Assembly: GCF_002139915.1 (NCBI RefSeq)
Contig: NZ_CP018788.1
Coordinates: 1,116,001 to 1,180,000 of the forward strand
Reading direction: 5' to 3'
Source of the DNA: Campylobacter devanensis
GTDB taxonomy: Bacteria; Campylobacterota; Campylobacteria; Campylobacterales; Campylobacteraceae
Length of the DNA stretch: 64,000 nucleotides
The position numbers were made by a program, and so were the translations under genes. Under the pieces are notes generated by a model. It searched no databases and had not been told where the DNA came from. It saw nothing but the letters and a program-made list of their open reading frames with translations. Positions 43,663 through 53,743 of this stretch are shown piece after piece. The stretch's first letter is position 1; each line of letters begins with the position of its first letter.

Positions 43663-44937
43663 TTAAATCAAATCCTTTCTAGCTTGCCCAATAGCATTAA
43701 GCAAATAATCCACATCATCTAAACTATGAGACCAATGCAAACTCACACGCAACCAGCCTGGCTTAAAACTTAAAGGTTCATCATCTTTTAATCCCAATAA
43801 ATCATGACCATATGGCCCAGCACATGAACATCCAGCACGACTTTGAATTCCAAATTTTTTACTTAAAACCTGAGCTAAATCAAAAGGTGAAATACCTTTA
43901 ATATTAAAAGCAAAAATAGCTAGCCTTTCTAAATTTTTAGGCACATAATCTATCACACCTTTTATATTAGAAAGCCCTAGCTCAAATTTATCCTTAAGCA
44001 AAGTTTTTTGCTCATTTATAAACTCTAAACCAACCCTATTTCTAAGCTCAAATGCTAAATATGCTCTAACTAACTGAGTGATCGCTGGGGTTCCAGCATC
44101 TTCAATTTTCTCTATATCTTCTAGATAATGAATACTTTTTTTACTGACATAGCCTACTGTTCCACCAGCTGAAAATGTCGGTAAATTTGAGCTAAATAGC
44201 GACTTTCTAATTGCTAAAATACCACAACTCCCAACACCGCCAAGCAGCTTATGTGGCGAGATAAATATCGCATCGCAAAGCGAGCTATCTACATTTTCAT
44301 AAGCAATAAGACTTGAGGCATCTACAGCAATTATAGCGCCATATCGCTTAGCAGCTGCATTTAACATAGCCAAATTTGTCTTTATACCAGTTACATTTGA
44401 AGCAGCACTTATGCTAATTATGATTTTTCTATTAGCATTGATTTTTAAAATTTTATCAAGCTCACCCCAGTGAAGCCCACCATCTCTAGCCAATGGAATA
44501 CGAACTACCTCACACATCCCAGTTCTATAACTAATCTCATTACTATGATGTTCATAAGGTCCTACAATTACAAGTGGCAAAGATTTTTTAATACTATCAA
44601 AATCAATATTTAAAGCCATTTTAGTTGCTGGTGGGATATAAATTCCCATTATCTCTTGAAATTTTTTAATCGCAGCACTACTACCTTGCCCGCATGGTAA
44701 AAGCAAAAAATCACTTTGTAATTTTAGTAATCTTTTTATTCCAGTACGTGCATTTTCATAGTAGTTTGTAGTAATATTAGAACATTCGCTGCACTCGCTA
44801 TGTGTATTAGCATAGGTTTGAAGCATTCGCCTAATTTCATCTTCAATTGGTATATACCCAAGCCCACTAGCTGTCCAGTCAAAATAATAAATCCCATCTT
44901 TTAATATGATATTTTGGCGAATTTTATCGATATTCAA
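43663..44937 (-). CDS. Class V aminotransferase (cysteine desulfurase-like)
   Basis: 424-residue PLP enzyme. The PLP lysine is in FISPHKLLGGVGSCGILA, the Asp pairing with the PLP ring nitrogen in AIIAVDASSLIAYEN, and a cysteine-rich loop SRAGCSCAGPYGHDLLG is in the desulfurase catalytic-loop region. Annotated in C. jejuni relatives only as an aminotransferase. Starts with TTG behind an AGGAAAAA sequence. Substrate not determinable. Confidence 0.83.
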   Translation of the reverse strand: MNIDKIRQNIILKDGIYYFDWTASGLGYIPIEDEIRRMLQTYANTHSECSECSNITTNYYENARTGIKRLLKLQSDFLLLPCGQGSSAAIKKFQEIMGIYIPPATKMALNIDFDSIKKSLPLVIVGPYEHHSNEISYRTGMCEVVRIPLARDGGLHWGELDKILKINANRKIIISISAASNVTGIKTNLAMLNAAAKRYGAIIAVDASSLIAYENVDSSLCDAIFISPHKLLGGVGSCGILAIRKSLFSSNLPTFSAGGTVGYVSKKSIHYLEDIEKIEDAGTPAITQLVRAYLAFELRNRVGLEFINEQKTLLKDKFELGLSNIKGVIDYVPKNLERLAIFAFNIKGISPFDLAQVLSKKFGIQSRAGCSCAGPYGHDLLGLKDDEPLSFKPGWLRVSLHWSHSLDDVDYLLNAIGQARKDLI

Positions 44938-44992
44938 TGGCTTTTTCCTAGATTTTTTATCTTATTATACTAAATTTTTACCAAATATAAAT

Positions 44993-46792
44993 TTATACTA
45001 CATTTTTAGCTTTAAAATCTGCTAGTCGTTTTTTAGCTCGTTGAGTTATTAACTCGTCCATATCATAGTATTCAAATGTAGCTCCATGCTGCATTGTTCC
45101 ATCTAAAATATCACCAGCTTGACGGTTTTTTAAATCAATTTTAGCTACAACAAATCCATCAAGCGTCTGGGCAAATTCATTTAATCTACTTGGAATACTT
45201 GCAAGCTTAGTATATAAATAACACCAACCTCGCCCACCATTTCTACCAACCCTACCACGCAGCTGATGAAGTGAAGCAAGTCCTAACTTTTCAGGACCTA
45301 CAATTACGATAGTTGAAAGCCGTGGAAGAGAGATTCCAACCTCAACAATAGTCGTAGCTAATAAAATATTTCCATCATTTGCAAACTGTTCTAAGATATC
45401 ATCTTTTTGCTTATCTTTACCATGTGTTACATAGACTTTTTGAAATTTATTTAACCAAAATGGCGCAGCTACACTTAGACTTTGATAATTGCTTACCTCG
45501 CTCTCTTCTACTAGCGGATAAACAATGATCGTCTGTTTATTTTGTGAAATTTGCTCTTTGATATGTTCTAAAAGTGCGCCAAATCCACTATTTTGAATAA
45601 TATGTGTGCTAATTTGCTTAGCAAATGGAATCTCTTTTAAAAAGCTAAAGCTTACTAATTCAGACTCAATGAGTGAAAGCGTTCTAGGAATTGGTGTGGC
45701 GCTAAACTGTAAAAAATGCGCCCTTAAGCTCTCATCGCGCGTTAATTCATCTATTTTTTGTCTTTGAATAGAACCAAATCTATGCTGCTCATCAATCATT
45801 ATAAGAGTACTTTTTGGAAGTTCTTGATATAGTAAAGCATGAGTACCAATGATCAAATCTGCGTCATTTAAATTTACATTTTTTGCCCCTTTTTGTAGAT
45901 ATTTTACTCTCACAAAATCAGGCAAAAGCCTCATAGCCTCGCTATAAAGCTGTGTAGCTAAAATAGTTGTAGGCGCCATCAAAATCGAGCGGTTTGGATA
46001 ATTAAGTAGTGCTGCGCCCAAGATTACTAAAGTCTTACCGCTTCCTACATCACCCATTACTACACGCTTTGCTGCTGTACTTTTAGCTAAATCTTCCTTA
46101 ATATCTTCTAATGCTTTTATCTGATCGCTTGTAGGAATGAAAGGCAATGAGCTAAGCCAATGCGTGATATCATAGGGCTTAATAGCAGTGGCCTTAAAAA
46201 GTACCTTTTTAGCACTAAGCTTTTTTAGATAATTATAAATTTCAATAAATTTAAGTGTATCTAGCTGTTTATTATTTAAATTCATAACCGAATTTAAAGC
46301 CTCATCGCTAAGTTCATGTAAGGCTAAAATTTGCCTAGCCTCATCACCATTTAATCCTTGAGATTTTAAGGATTCTAAATTTATATATTTTTTGATTAAA
46401 TTTTGAATTTGGTTGTCTTTTAATTCTCTTTTATAATGTGGAATAATTTGGCCAACTTTTGTAATAATTTTAGGATTACTAAACTGCCAAAGCCCATTAT
46501 ATAATACGGATTTACCATGGATATAGAGTCTTTTGCCACGCTTAAAAGAGGCGTAATGCCATGGCCTAGCATTAAATATCACAATAGAAACATCACACTC
46601 CCATGAGATACAATAGGCCAAAATACTAAGCATCGTAGGACGAGTTATAGATGATTTAATCTCAATTTCTACACTATTTTCACCGATACTTGGCTCATTT
46701 TTAACACGCAAATCATCAAAGCTTTTAGGCAAAATCAAAGCTAGATCAAGTAAACTTGCGATACCTAGCTCTTTTAACTCCTTGTACTCCAC
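44993..46792 (-). CDS. recG: ATP-dependent DNA helicase RecG
   Basis: Branch-migration helicase that remodels stalled forks. It has Walker A GDVGSGKT, DEQHRFG (DExH box), SATPIPRT and QLRGRVGRNGGRG motifs of the SF2 family, plus an N-terminal OB-type wedge region. At 599 residues it is shorter than E. coli RecG (~690), as is usual in Campylobacter. Starts with GTG overlapping the stop of the upstream gene by one base (TAGTG). Confidence 0.93.
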   Translation of the reverse strand: MEYKELKELGIASLLDLALILPKSFDDLRVKNEPSIGENSVEIEIKSSITRPTMLSILAYCISWECDVSIVIFNARPWHYASFKRGKRLYIHGKSVLYNGLWQFSNPKIITKVGQIIPHYKRELKDNQIQNLIKKYINLESLKSQGLNGDEARQILALHELSDEALNSVMNLNNKQLDTLKFIEIYNYLKKLSAKKVLFKATAIKPYDITHWLSSLPFIPTSDQIKALEDIKEDLAKSTAAKRVVMGDVGSGKTLVILGAALLNYPNRSILMAPTTILATQLYSEAMRLLPDFVRVKYLQKGAKNVNLNDADLIIGTHALLYQELPKSTLIMIDEQHRFGSIQRQKIDELTRDESLRAHFLQFSATPIPRTLSLIESELVSFSFLKEIPFAKQISTHIIQNSGFGALLEHIKEQISQNKQTIIVYPLVEESEVSNYQSLSVAAPFWLNKFQKVYVTHGKDKQKDDILEQFANDGNILLATTIVEVGISLPRLSTIVIVGPEKLGLASLHQLRGRVGRNGGRGWCYLYTKLASIPSRLNEFAQTLDGFVVAKIDLKNRQAGDILDGTMQHGATFEYYDMDELITQRAKKRLADFKAKNVV

Positions 46793-48030
46793 TATTTTGG
46801 CTCGCTATATAGACAACTATACAAGCACGCAATACTAAGCCAATTAAGCTCTTCAAGGCTAGCTATAAACTCATTTAGCTCCTTTTGCTTTAGTGATTTA
46901 ATACGCTCTAAATTTAGATCAAATTCGCCCAAATCATAGCCTTGATAATACTCTTTTTGAGCTATTGCAAGACGCTTAAACATCGTCTCTTTTCTAAGTG
47001 GCTCACTACCAAGCAAGAAATTTCTAGCTGCATTTAACTCTTTTTGAGTTACACCCTTTTTGACAAATTTGGCAATCTGACTTTTTATTAGATGTATAGC
47101 TTTATCTTTGTTCTCATTTTTAGTCTGCAAATATCCACTCATTGAATTATAGCTAAGATTTAAATTAGCCGAGCAATATACGCTATATGCTAGTCCTCGC
47201 TTTACACGAATCTCCTCCATAAGCCTAGATCCAAATCCACTACTACCTAGAATAAACATTGCTACACTCAGCTTATATCTATCTTCTAAAGCAAATTTAA
47301 GCGGTGAGCCAAAATATATATAAGCCTGCTGGCTTGGTCTAGAAATTATCTCTTCTCTTTGTTCAATGCTAACTTCTACAGGACTTAACTCTCTAACCTC
47401 TCCAACTTTTAATACATCAGCTAATCTATCAAATTTAACTCTCTCAAGCGCTATATCACCGCCTAAAACTATAAACATATTTTCTAAATTTAAACTATTT
47501 TCTATAAACTCTTTAATATCGCCAAGCTCAATTTGAGCGATACTTTCAGGTGTGCCGATACTAGGCACAGCTAAGCGTGAGTTTGGATATAAAATTGCTT
47601 TTAATGCATTGCTTGCTTGATAATCAAAATCACTGTTATTTGAAGCAATTATGCCAAGTGTCTGGGTTTTTAGTTTTTTTAGGATATTTTTATCATAATT
47701 TGGCTGAGCTAGTAATTCTAACAGCATATCAAAACCATATTCAAAATGTTCACTTAAACACTCTAAGCTAATTTCAAAAGTCTCATATCCAGCGCTAGCA
47801 CTAAGTAAAATCGCACGCATATCAAGCGCCCTATTAAACTCATTACTACCTAGTCTTTTACTACCTTCACTTAGCAATTCAGCAGCCATTGTAGCTATGC
47901 CATGTTTTTTTTCATTGCAACTTCCAGCCACCTTAAAGACAAGCTTAATTCCAACAAGTGGCAATTCGCTACTATGTTCATAGATTAGAGCAATATCACT
48001 ATTAGCGATTTTTAAATTTAATCTTTCCAC
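46792..48030 (-). CDS. M16-family peptidase-like protein lacking the zinc motif
   Basis: 412 residues with the two-half M16 fold. The N-terminal VGIKLVFKVAGSCNEKKHGIATMAAELLSEG aligns with the M16 start, but where active enzymes have HxxEH this protein has TMAAE, so the zinc site is absent. The C-terminal half has GFGSRLMEEIRVKRGLAYSVYCS as expected. Probably a non-catalytic partner of a true M16 protease. GTG start overlaps the pyk stop (TAGTG). Confidence 0.8.
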   Translation of the reverse strand: MERLNLKIANSDIALIYEHSSELPLVGIKLVFKVAGSCNEKKHGIATMAAELLSEGSKRLGSNEFNRALDMRAILLSASAGYETFEISLECLSEHFEYGFDMLLELLAQPNYDKNILKKLKTQTLGIIASNNSDFDYQASNALKAILYPNSRLAVPSIGTPESIAQIELGDIKEFIENSLNLENMFIVLGGDIALERVKFDRLADVLKVGEVRELSPVEVSIEQREEIISRPSQQAYIYFGSPLKFALEDRYKLSVAMFILGSSGFGSRLMEEIRVKRGLAYSVYCSANLNLSYNSMSGYLQTKNENKDKAIHLIKSQIAKFVKKGVTQKELNAARNFLLGSEPLRKETMFKRLAIAQKEYYQGYDLGEFDLNLERIKSLKQKELNEFIASLEELNWLSIACLYSCLYSEPK

Positions 48031-49472
48031 TATTTTACCTCATTTAGATAGTATTTTATTTGCTCTTTTCTTAAAATTCTTATATAATTTGTACTACCAA
48101 TTTTGCCAGCTGGATAGCCTGCTGTAAGCGTATAGGTGGCTTCATCGCTTATTAAATTTGCATCTTTTAATCCTTTTATGGTGTTGGCTAAAAGCAGATT
48201 TAACTGATTTTGTGGCACAACTAAACTTGGAGTTACACCCCAAACAATAGTCAAACTTCTAGCCACGCTCTCATCATGAGTTACAGCAATTATTGGCATA
48301 GTTGGACGATTACGAGCCATCTTAATAGCGCTTGAACCACTACTAGTAATTGAAATAATAGCATTTGCGCCTATTCTTTGAGCCAAATGCGAACTAGCAC
48401 TTGCTACCATATCAGTTTCATCAGCAAATTCAAACTCATCAAATTTGCCATATGGATATATAAGCTCACTTTGGACTATTGTTGCACTCATAGACTTAAC
48501 CACTGCTACCGGATTTATACCTACAGCGCTCTCTTCGCTTAGCATAACAGCATCAGTCCCATCTAATACAGCGTTTGCTACATCGCTTATTTCAGCTCTT
48601 GTTGCACTTTGACTCTTTGCCATTGAGAGCATCATTTGTGTAGCAGTAATTACTGGGCGGTTTGCGGCATTAGCCTTTTTAATAATTAGCTTTTGAATGG
48701 TTGGAACTTTATAGTATGGCACCTCAATACCAAGATCTCCACGAGCAACCATAATTCCATCACTAGCTTCTATTATGCTATCAATATTTTCTACTGCATC
48801 AAATTTCTCTATTTTAGCAAATACCTTAGCACTTGAGCCAAACTCTTTTAATATAGCTTTAGCATTTATAATATCATTTGCATTTTGCACAAAACTAATA
48901 GCAACAAAATCTACTCCATTTTGTGCTCCAAATAACATATCGGCTCTATCTTTTTGAGTAATAACATCGATATTTAGTTTAGTATTTGGGAAATTTACCC
49001 CTTTATTTGAGCTTAGTATGCCATCATTTTCTATTACAGTTTCAATCATATCTGGCAGACATTTTACTACCTTAGCCTTTATCATTCCATCATATAAATA
49101 TATATATTCACCCTCTTTTAACAAGGATAAAATTTGAGGCTGATTTATGCTAAGTTCATAAATTTCTCCATTTTTGCGGCCAATTATACTCTCTTTTAAT
49201 ACATTTAATCTATCACCTGCTTTTAACTCAAATGGTTCATTTAATGTACCAATTCTAATTTTTGGTCCGCAGATATCTTGAAGTATTCCAACCCTGATTC
49301 CTAAGGCATTTGAAGCCTCTTTTATCTTAGTAATTGTAGATTGATGATATTCATGTGTTCCATGTGAGAAGTTTAGTCTAAATACATTTACTCCCTCTAT
49401 AATTAAAGATTTAATAACCTCAATAGAATCACTAGATGGGCCAATTGTTGCTACGATTTTTGTTTTTTTCAT
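48030..49472 (-). CDS. pyk: Pyruvate kinase
   Basis: 480 residues. TKIVATIGPSS at the N-terminus, FRLNFSHGTHEYH, the substrate/metal motif VFAKIEKFDAVENID, and the signature MVARGDLGIEVPYYKVP. Converts PEP to pyruvate. First of a tightly coupled pyk-M16-recG run. Strong GGAG ribosome-binding site. Confidence 0.96.
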   Translation of the reverse strand: MKKTKIVATIGPSSDSIEVIKSLIIEGVNVFRLNFSHGTHEYHQSTITKIKEASNALGIRVGILQDICGPKIRIGTLNEPFELKAGDRLNVLKESIIGRKNGEIYELSINQPQILSLLKEGEYIYLYDGMIKAKVVKCLPDMIETVIENDGILSSNKGVNFPNTKLNIDVITQKDRADMLFGAQNGVDFVAISFVQNANDIINAKAILKEFGSSAKVFAKIEKFDAVENIDSIIEASDGIMVARGDLGIEVPYYKVPTIQKLIIKKANAANRPVITATQMMLSMAKSQSATRAEISDVANAVLDGTDAVMLSEESAVGINPVAVVKSMSATIVQSELIYPYGKFDEFEFADETDMVASASSHLAQRIGANAIISITSSGSSAIKMARNRPTMPIIAVTHDESVARSLTIVWGVTPSLVVPQNQLNLLLANTIKGLKDANLISDEATYTLTAGYPAGKIGSTNYIRILRKEQIKYYLNEVK

Positions 49473-49539
49473 ATTTACTCCTAAATTTTGGTAATTATAC
49501 CAAATTTAAGGATAAATGATAAGAATTTTGGCAGAATTT

Positions 49540-49557
49540 AGGCGGATTTCTCCGCCT
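49540..49557 (-). terminator. Hairpin after mqo
   Basis: AGGCGGA/TCCGCCT, 7 bp, loop of 4, five bases after the mqo stop on the minus strand and followed by AAATTCTG. Weak T-tract. Confidence 0.6.
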
Positions 49558-49561
49558 GATA

Positions 49562-50908
49562 TTAGTCAAATAGCTCTTCGTTTAGCTTAGCTTCGTTGAA
49601 GTTCCTACCTAGATATTCACAAACTTCACGAACATCCCTTAATGCATTGCCAAGACAGCTAGTAGCCCCTGGACTTGGTGTCATATTAAAAATTATACCA
49701 GTTTTTGGATTAATACTTGCCTCACCTAGCATTAGCTTTTTCTCAGTTTTATTTAAAACTTGTGGGCGAACGCCACCAAAACCTTTAGCATAATAGATAT
49801 CATTTGTAGTTAGGCTTGGGACGATTTTTCTAGCATCTTTTACAAATAGCTTTTTATTAAGATATGGTACTTCAAATAAGAAATTACGTAAGACATAGTT
49901 ACGAATTTCACTATCTTTAAATAGATCAAACAAGATACCAGCAATAGCTGTGTCAAAATTTAAAGTCTTACAAAAGTCAAGGAAGCTACCCCAATTCTCA
50001 TGATATCTCTCAAGTTTAGGCAATGCAAGTGCTGTTGGTCCAAATCTCGTACAACCATCAGCTAAGATATCAGGGTCACCATGAAGCGCAGCAAATGGAA
50101 GTTTTGGATTTTGCACCATATAAACTTTACCATTTAGAAGTTTTTGCTTAGTTAAATAAAAGCTACCAGCTACTGGCAAGCAACCAAAGTCTAGACCATA
50201 GCCCATTTTATGTGCTAAATATAATGAATGAGCACCTGCATTTACTACAACAAAATCAGCACTAATTGATAAGCCATTTGCGGTTTGGATATAGTATTTA
50301 TCACCATTGCGGTAAATTTCATCTACTCTTGAATTTAAATATACATCGCATTCGCTTTTATCTTTTTTAGCATTTTCTATAAATGTAGTTGTAAATGCAC
50401 CATAATCAACTGTAGTATATTCTCCACTTTTTACACCCATACCAACTACATTTTCAGCTCTATGAGTACCATCACTATTTAAAATAATTTTTGGCTCAAT
50501 TTTAGCTAATTCAGCCTTATCATAAAACTCTAAATATGGATAAAGCTCTTTAAATTCCTCATATCTATTTTTAATATAATCTACCTCGACATCGCCTACG
50601 CCAATTGCCATTTTTTGACCATCAAACATATATTTACCTTGATAGCCGTGCTGCAAACCGTATTTTACTACCATTCTAGCAGTTTTGCTTACCTTTTGAG
50701 CTTTTTCAAATGTATAGTTTGTCTCTATATCACCACAATGTACAGTCTGCGAATTAGCTGTTCCTTTTGAATTTAACGTAGCAAGACCGCCGTACTTTTC
50801 TACCAATGCAATATTTTTAACATCTGTATATCTTGCTAATTCATATAGTAGCGCACCACCACTGATACCACCACCGACTATCACCACCTCGTAGTGTTTT
50901 TCTTTCAT
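49562..50908 (-). CDS. mqo: Malate:quinone oxidoreductase-like FAD enzyme
   Basis: 448 residues. The N-terminal dinucleotide-binding motif VVIVGGGISGGALLYELAR binds FAD; NSQTVHCGDIETNY and VGMGVKSGEYTTVDYGAF are typical of epsilonproteobacterial Mqo-like proteins. It would oxidise malate to oxaloacetate and feed electrons to menaquinone at the inner membrane face. Adjacent to pyk as in C. jejuni. A related 2-hydroxyacid substrate cannot be excluded. Confidence 0.87.
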   Translation of the reverse strand: MKEKHYEVVIVGGGISGGALLYELARYTDVKNIALVEKYGGLATLNSKGTANSQTVHCGDIETNYTFEKAQKVSKTARMVVKYGLQHGYQGKYMFDGQKMAIGVGDVEVDYIKNRYEEFKELYPYLEFYDKAELAKIEPKIILNSDGTHRAENVVGMGVKSGEYTTVDYGAFTTTFIENAKKDKSECDVYLNSRVDEIYRNGDKYYIQTANGLSISADFVVVNAGAHSLYLAHKMGYGLDFGCLPVAGSFYLTKQKLLNGKVYMVQNPKLPFAALHGDPDILADGCTRFGPTALALPKLERYHENWGSFLDFCKTLNFDTAIAGILFDLFKDSEIRNYVLRNFLFEVPYLNKKLFVKDARKIVPSLTTNDIYYAKGFGGVRPQVLNKTEKKLMLGEASINPKTGIIFNMTPSPGATSCLGNALRDVREVCEYLGRNFNEAKLNEELFD

Positions 50909-51031
50909 CCTTAACTCCTAAGACAATTTTTGAATTCCATAGTATATATTAATAAAACTTAAAGATAACAAAATAAAAATAGTAAATTACAATATTTATA
51001 AATTTATCAGTTTATATGTTACAAATTTACT

Positions 51032-52033
51032 CTAATAAATATTAAATTTTTCTTTTATTGTCTCTTTATCAAATCCGCTAGCAATACAAAGCATTAAAAG
51101 CACTCTAGCCTTTTGTGCATTAAGCGAATCACTAAGGATAAAATTTAACTTATTAAAATCTAACTCATCTCCACTAATTATGCCACTATTTGTACGGCTT
51201 GAGATTACTACTATCGCTCCTTTAGAATTTGCAAATTTCAGCGCATGAAGCATATTTGGACTTAGGTTGCCATTGCCAAGAGCTGCGCAGATTATACCCT
51301 TTGCACCTAAATTTAAAGCGCTATAGACAGCCTCACCGCTAGCCCCTGCGTAATCATAGACTATCTCTACGCATGGCAAATTTTGTAAGCTTGATAGATC
51401 TTCACAAAATTTAGCACTAAACTCGCTCCTCATCGTATGGCGTCTAAGACTTTTGGTATAAAATACCGCCTTGCCATAATGTACAATTCCGCATTTACCG
51501 CAATTTGGTGAAGCAAAGGCATTTAATGCTGTTGTATTTGTTTTTATAATCTCACGAGCTAGGTGAATCTCATCATTTATCACCACCAGCACACCCATAT
51601 TAGCACTATTTTTACAAGCTGCAACACTTATAGCATTATATAAATTCATCGCTCCATCGCTACTTAAGGAATTTGCACTTCGCATAGCTGCAGTTATTAC
51701 TACTGGTTTTTGGCTTTTTATGGTTAAAGTTAAAAAATACCCGCTCTCTTCAAGCGTATCAGTTCCATGAGTTATAACTAACGCATCTATTTTATCATTA
51801 GCCAATAACTCATTTGCCCTATGTGAGAGTTTAAGCCAAATTTTTTCATTCATATCTTGAGAACCGATATTACAAATCTGCTCTGCACTAATATCGGCTA
51901 TACTTTTTAACTCATTAAATTCGCTTAAAATCTCATTAATACCAAATTTGGCACTCTCATATACTGAATTTATCGGCCCAGTACTAGCACCAGCGATTGT
52001 TCCACCAGTAGCTAAGATTGCTATCTTTTTCAC
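51032..52033 (-). CDS. ansA: L-asparaginase without signal peptide
   Basis: 333 residues. TGGTIAGAS (catalytic Thr) near the N-terminus and ALVITHGTDTLEESG (second Thr/Asp pair) are the two asparaginase signatures. The protein starts directly with KKIAILATGGTIAG and has no secretion signal, so it should be cytoplasmic even though the sequence resembles type II enzymes. GTG start overlaps the rmuC stop by 4 bases. Confidence 0.92.
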   Translation of the reverse strand: MKKIAILATGGTIAGASTGPINSVYESAKFGINEILSEFNELKSIADISAEQICNIGSQDMNEKIWLKLSHRANELLANDKIDALVITHGTDTLEESGYFLTLTIKSQKPVVITAAMRSANSLSSDGAMNLYNAISVAACKNSANMGVLVVINDEIHLAREIIKTNTTALNAFASPNCGKCGIVHYGKAVFYTKSLRRHTMRSEFSAKFCEDLSSLQNLPCVEIVYDYAGASGEAVYSALNLGAKGIICAALGNGNLSPNMLHALKFANSKGAIVVISSRTNSGIISGDELDFNKLNFILSDSLNAQKARVLLMLCIASGFDKETIKEKFNIY

Positions 52034-53328
52034 TGCGTATCTATCTCATCGTAGCTTTGAGTATATGGCAAGGTTTTTGAAGTTTTTGCCCCAAGCTTTT
52101 TGAGCATTTCAAATTTACTTATTAAATTTCCACGCCCTTGATAAAGCGTAATTTTACCATCTTCAATAACCTTACTCATAGCAATTATTTGATTTTCTAA
52201 TCTCTCATAATTTTTAATAAATACATCAAATTTATCATATATTTTTCCAGCTTCAGTAAAGATTTTCATTGCATTTTCATCACTTTTTAAATTGCGCCAA
52301 CATATATAGACGGTTTTTAGCGCCATAAGAAGTGTTAGTGGAGTAGTTATAAATACACCTTTTTCATAGGCATATTCATATAAGCTACTATCAGCACCAA
52401 GTCCTACAAACAGCATATTATCATTAGGAATAAACATAAATACATACTCATAATTTTTACTATCTAAAAATGTGTAATTTTTAGAACTTAAATTATCAAT
52501 ATGATTTTTTATATCCTTTGCTAATGCTTTAGCATAAGTCTCCTTGGTGCTATCATCTGTAGCATTATGGTATTCATTATAATTAACCAATGAGCATTTA
52601 GCGTCTATTATCGCATGCTTGCTTTCATCAAATTTTACTACCACATCTAGATATTTTTGATTTCCATTTTCATCTTTGCAAGCTACTTGCCTATCATAGT
52701 TTTGACCCAAAATCAACCCACTACTTTGCAATACACTATCAAGCTGAATTTCTCCCCAGTTACCAAGTAGTTTTTTATTACTCTTTAATGCATCGGCTAA
52801 ATTTTGCGCTTGCGTCATCACCCCTTTTGTTTCACTTTTTAAATTTTCAAAATTTACTTTGAAGGCGCTATTTATCTCTATATTTGACTTTTGATATTTA
52901 CTTATCTCATCTTTTAAAGGAGTGATTAAACTCTCTAAAATCTTAGCTGAACTCTCAGTCATCTCTTTGCTACTTAAATTTAGCAAATTCTCGCTCATCT
53001 GTTTAGTTTTTAGATCAAAATACTCCCTAGTTTTATTATCTAACTCATCTTGACGAGCCTTTAGTTGAGCATTTGTCTCATTTGCATTTTCTAATTTTGT
53101 TGTTAATTCTGTAATCTTTTGTATATTTTGTATATTTTTCTCTTGAAGCTCTTTATTTTCATCTTTTGCGCTATTTAACTCTTGCTCTTTTATATTTAAA
53201 TTTGCATTTAAATCACTCAATCTTTGACCTAAAGCACTTAATTGACCACTCTTTTTAAATAGCATAAATCCTAACCAAAAGCTTGCGCTAGCAATTACTG
53301 CAATCACTCCACTTAAAATCTCAACCAT
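52030..53328 (-). CDS. rmuC: DNA recombination protein RmuC
   Basis: About 432 residues. N-terminal membrane helix (ILSGVIAVIASASFWLGFMLF), a long coiled coil (residues ~25-95), then the PD-(D/E)XK-like RmuC core KKLLGNWGEIQLDSVLQSSGLILGQNYDRQ...YLDVVVKFDESKHAIIDAKCSL. Thought to limit inversions at repeats. An upstream in-frame ATG at 53340 exists, but GGAGG is 5 bases before the ATG at 53328, which I chose. Confidence 0.92.
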   Translation of the reverse strand: MVEILSGVIAVIASASFWLGFMLFKKSGQLSALGQRLSDLNANLNIKEQELNSAKDENKELQEKNIQNIQKITELTTKLENANETNAQLKARQDELDNKTREYFDLKTKQMSENLLNLSSKEMTESSAKILESLITPLKDEISKYQKSNIEINSAFKVNFENLKSETKGVMTQAQNLADALKSNKKLLGNWGEIQLDSVLQSSGLILGQNYDRQVACKDENGNQKYLDVVVKFDESKHAIIDAKCSLVNYNEYHNATDDSTKETYAKALAKDIKNHIDNLSSKNYTFLDSKNYEYVFMFIPNDNMLFVGLGADSSLYEYAYEKGVFITTPLTLLMALKTVYICWRNLKSDENAMKIFTEAGKIYDKFDVFIKNYERLENQIIAMSKVIEDGKITLYQGRGNLISKFEMLKKLGAKTSKTLPYTQSYDEIDTQ

Positions 53329-53373
53329 CGCATCCTCCATATAAGAAAAAACCTAAGCCTTTTCTTATTAAAT

Positions 53374-53583
53374 TTAGATTTTTTTAAGGAATTCGCATTT
53401 TAGAACCACTGTCCCAACGCCATTTATTTTGCACTCTATCTCACCATCCTTGCTAGTTAGCTTGATATTTTTAATTGTTGTGCCACGTTTAATAGTACTG
53501 CTTGCGCCTTTGACTTTTAAATCTTTAATAACTGTAACGCTATCGCCTGCGTTTAACTCTGTACCATTTGAATCTTTTGCCAT
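53374..53583 (-). CDS. PhnA-domain (YjdM-like) protein
   Basis: 69 residues consisting only of the PhnA C-terminal SH3-like domain: DSNGTELNAGDSVTVIKDLKVKGASSTIKRGTTIKNIKL and ECKINGVGTVVLKCEFLKK. The zinc-ribbon found in longer YjdM proteins is missing. Despite the name, no link to phosphonate use is established for the family. Confidence 0.85.
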   Translation of the reverse strand: MAKDSNGTELNAGDSVTVIKDLKVKGASSTIKRGTTIKNIKLTSKDGEIECKINGVGTVVLKCEFLKKI

Positions 53584-53743
53584 ATTCTCTCCCTTAGTTG
53601 AATTAAGAACAAATTATAGCTAGTTAATGCTTAAATTTCGCAACCTAAAAATGATAAATTTGGATATAAAATTTATCTTAAATTTAATAAATTTAGTAAA
53701 TTTATGATACAATCTAGCCATTTTTTTAAATAGGATAGAATCT

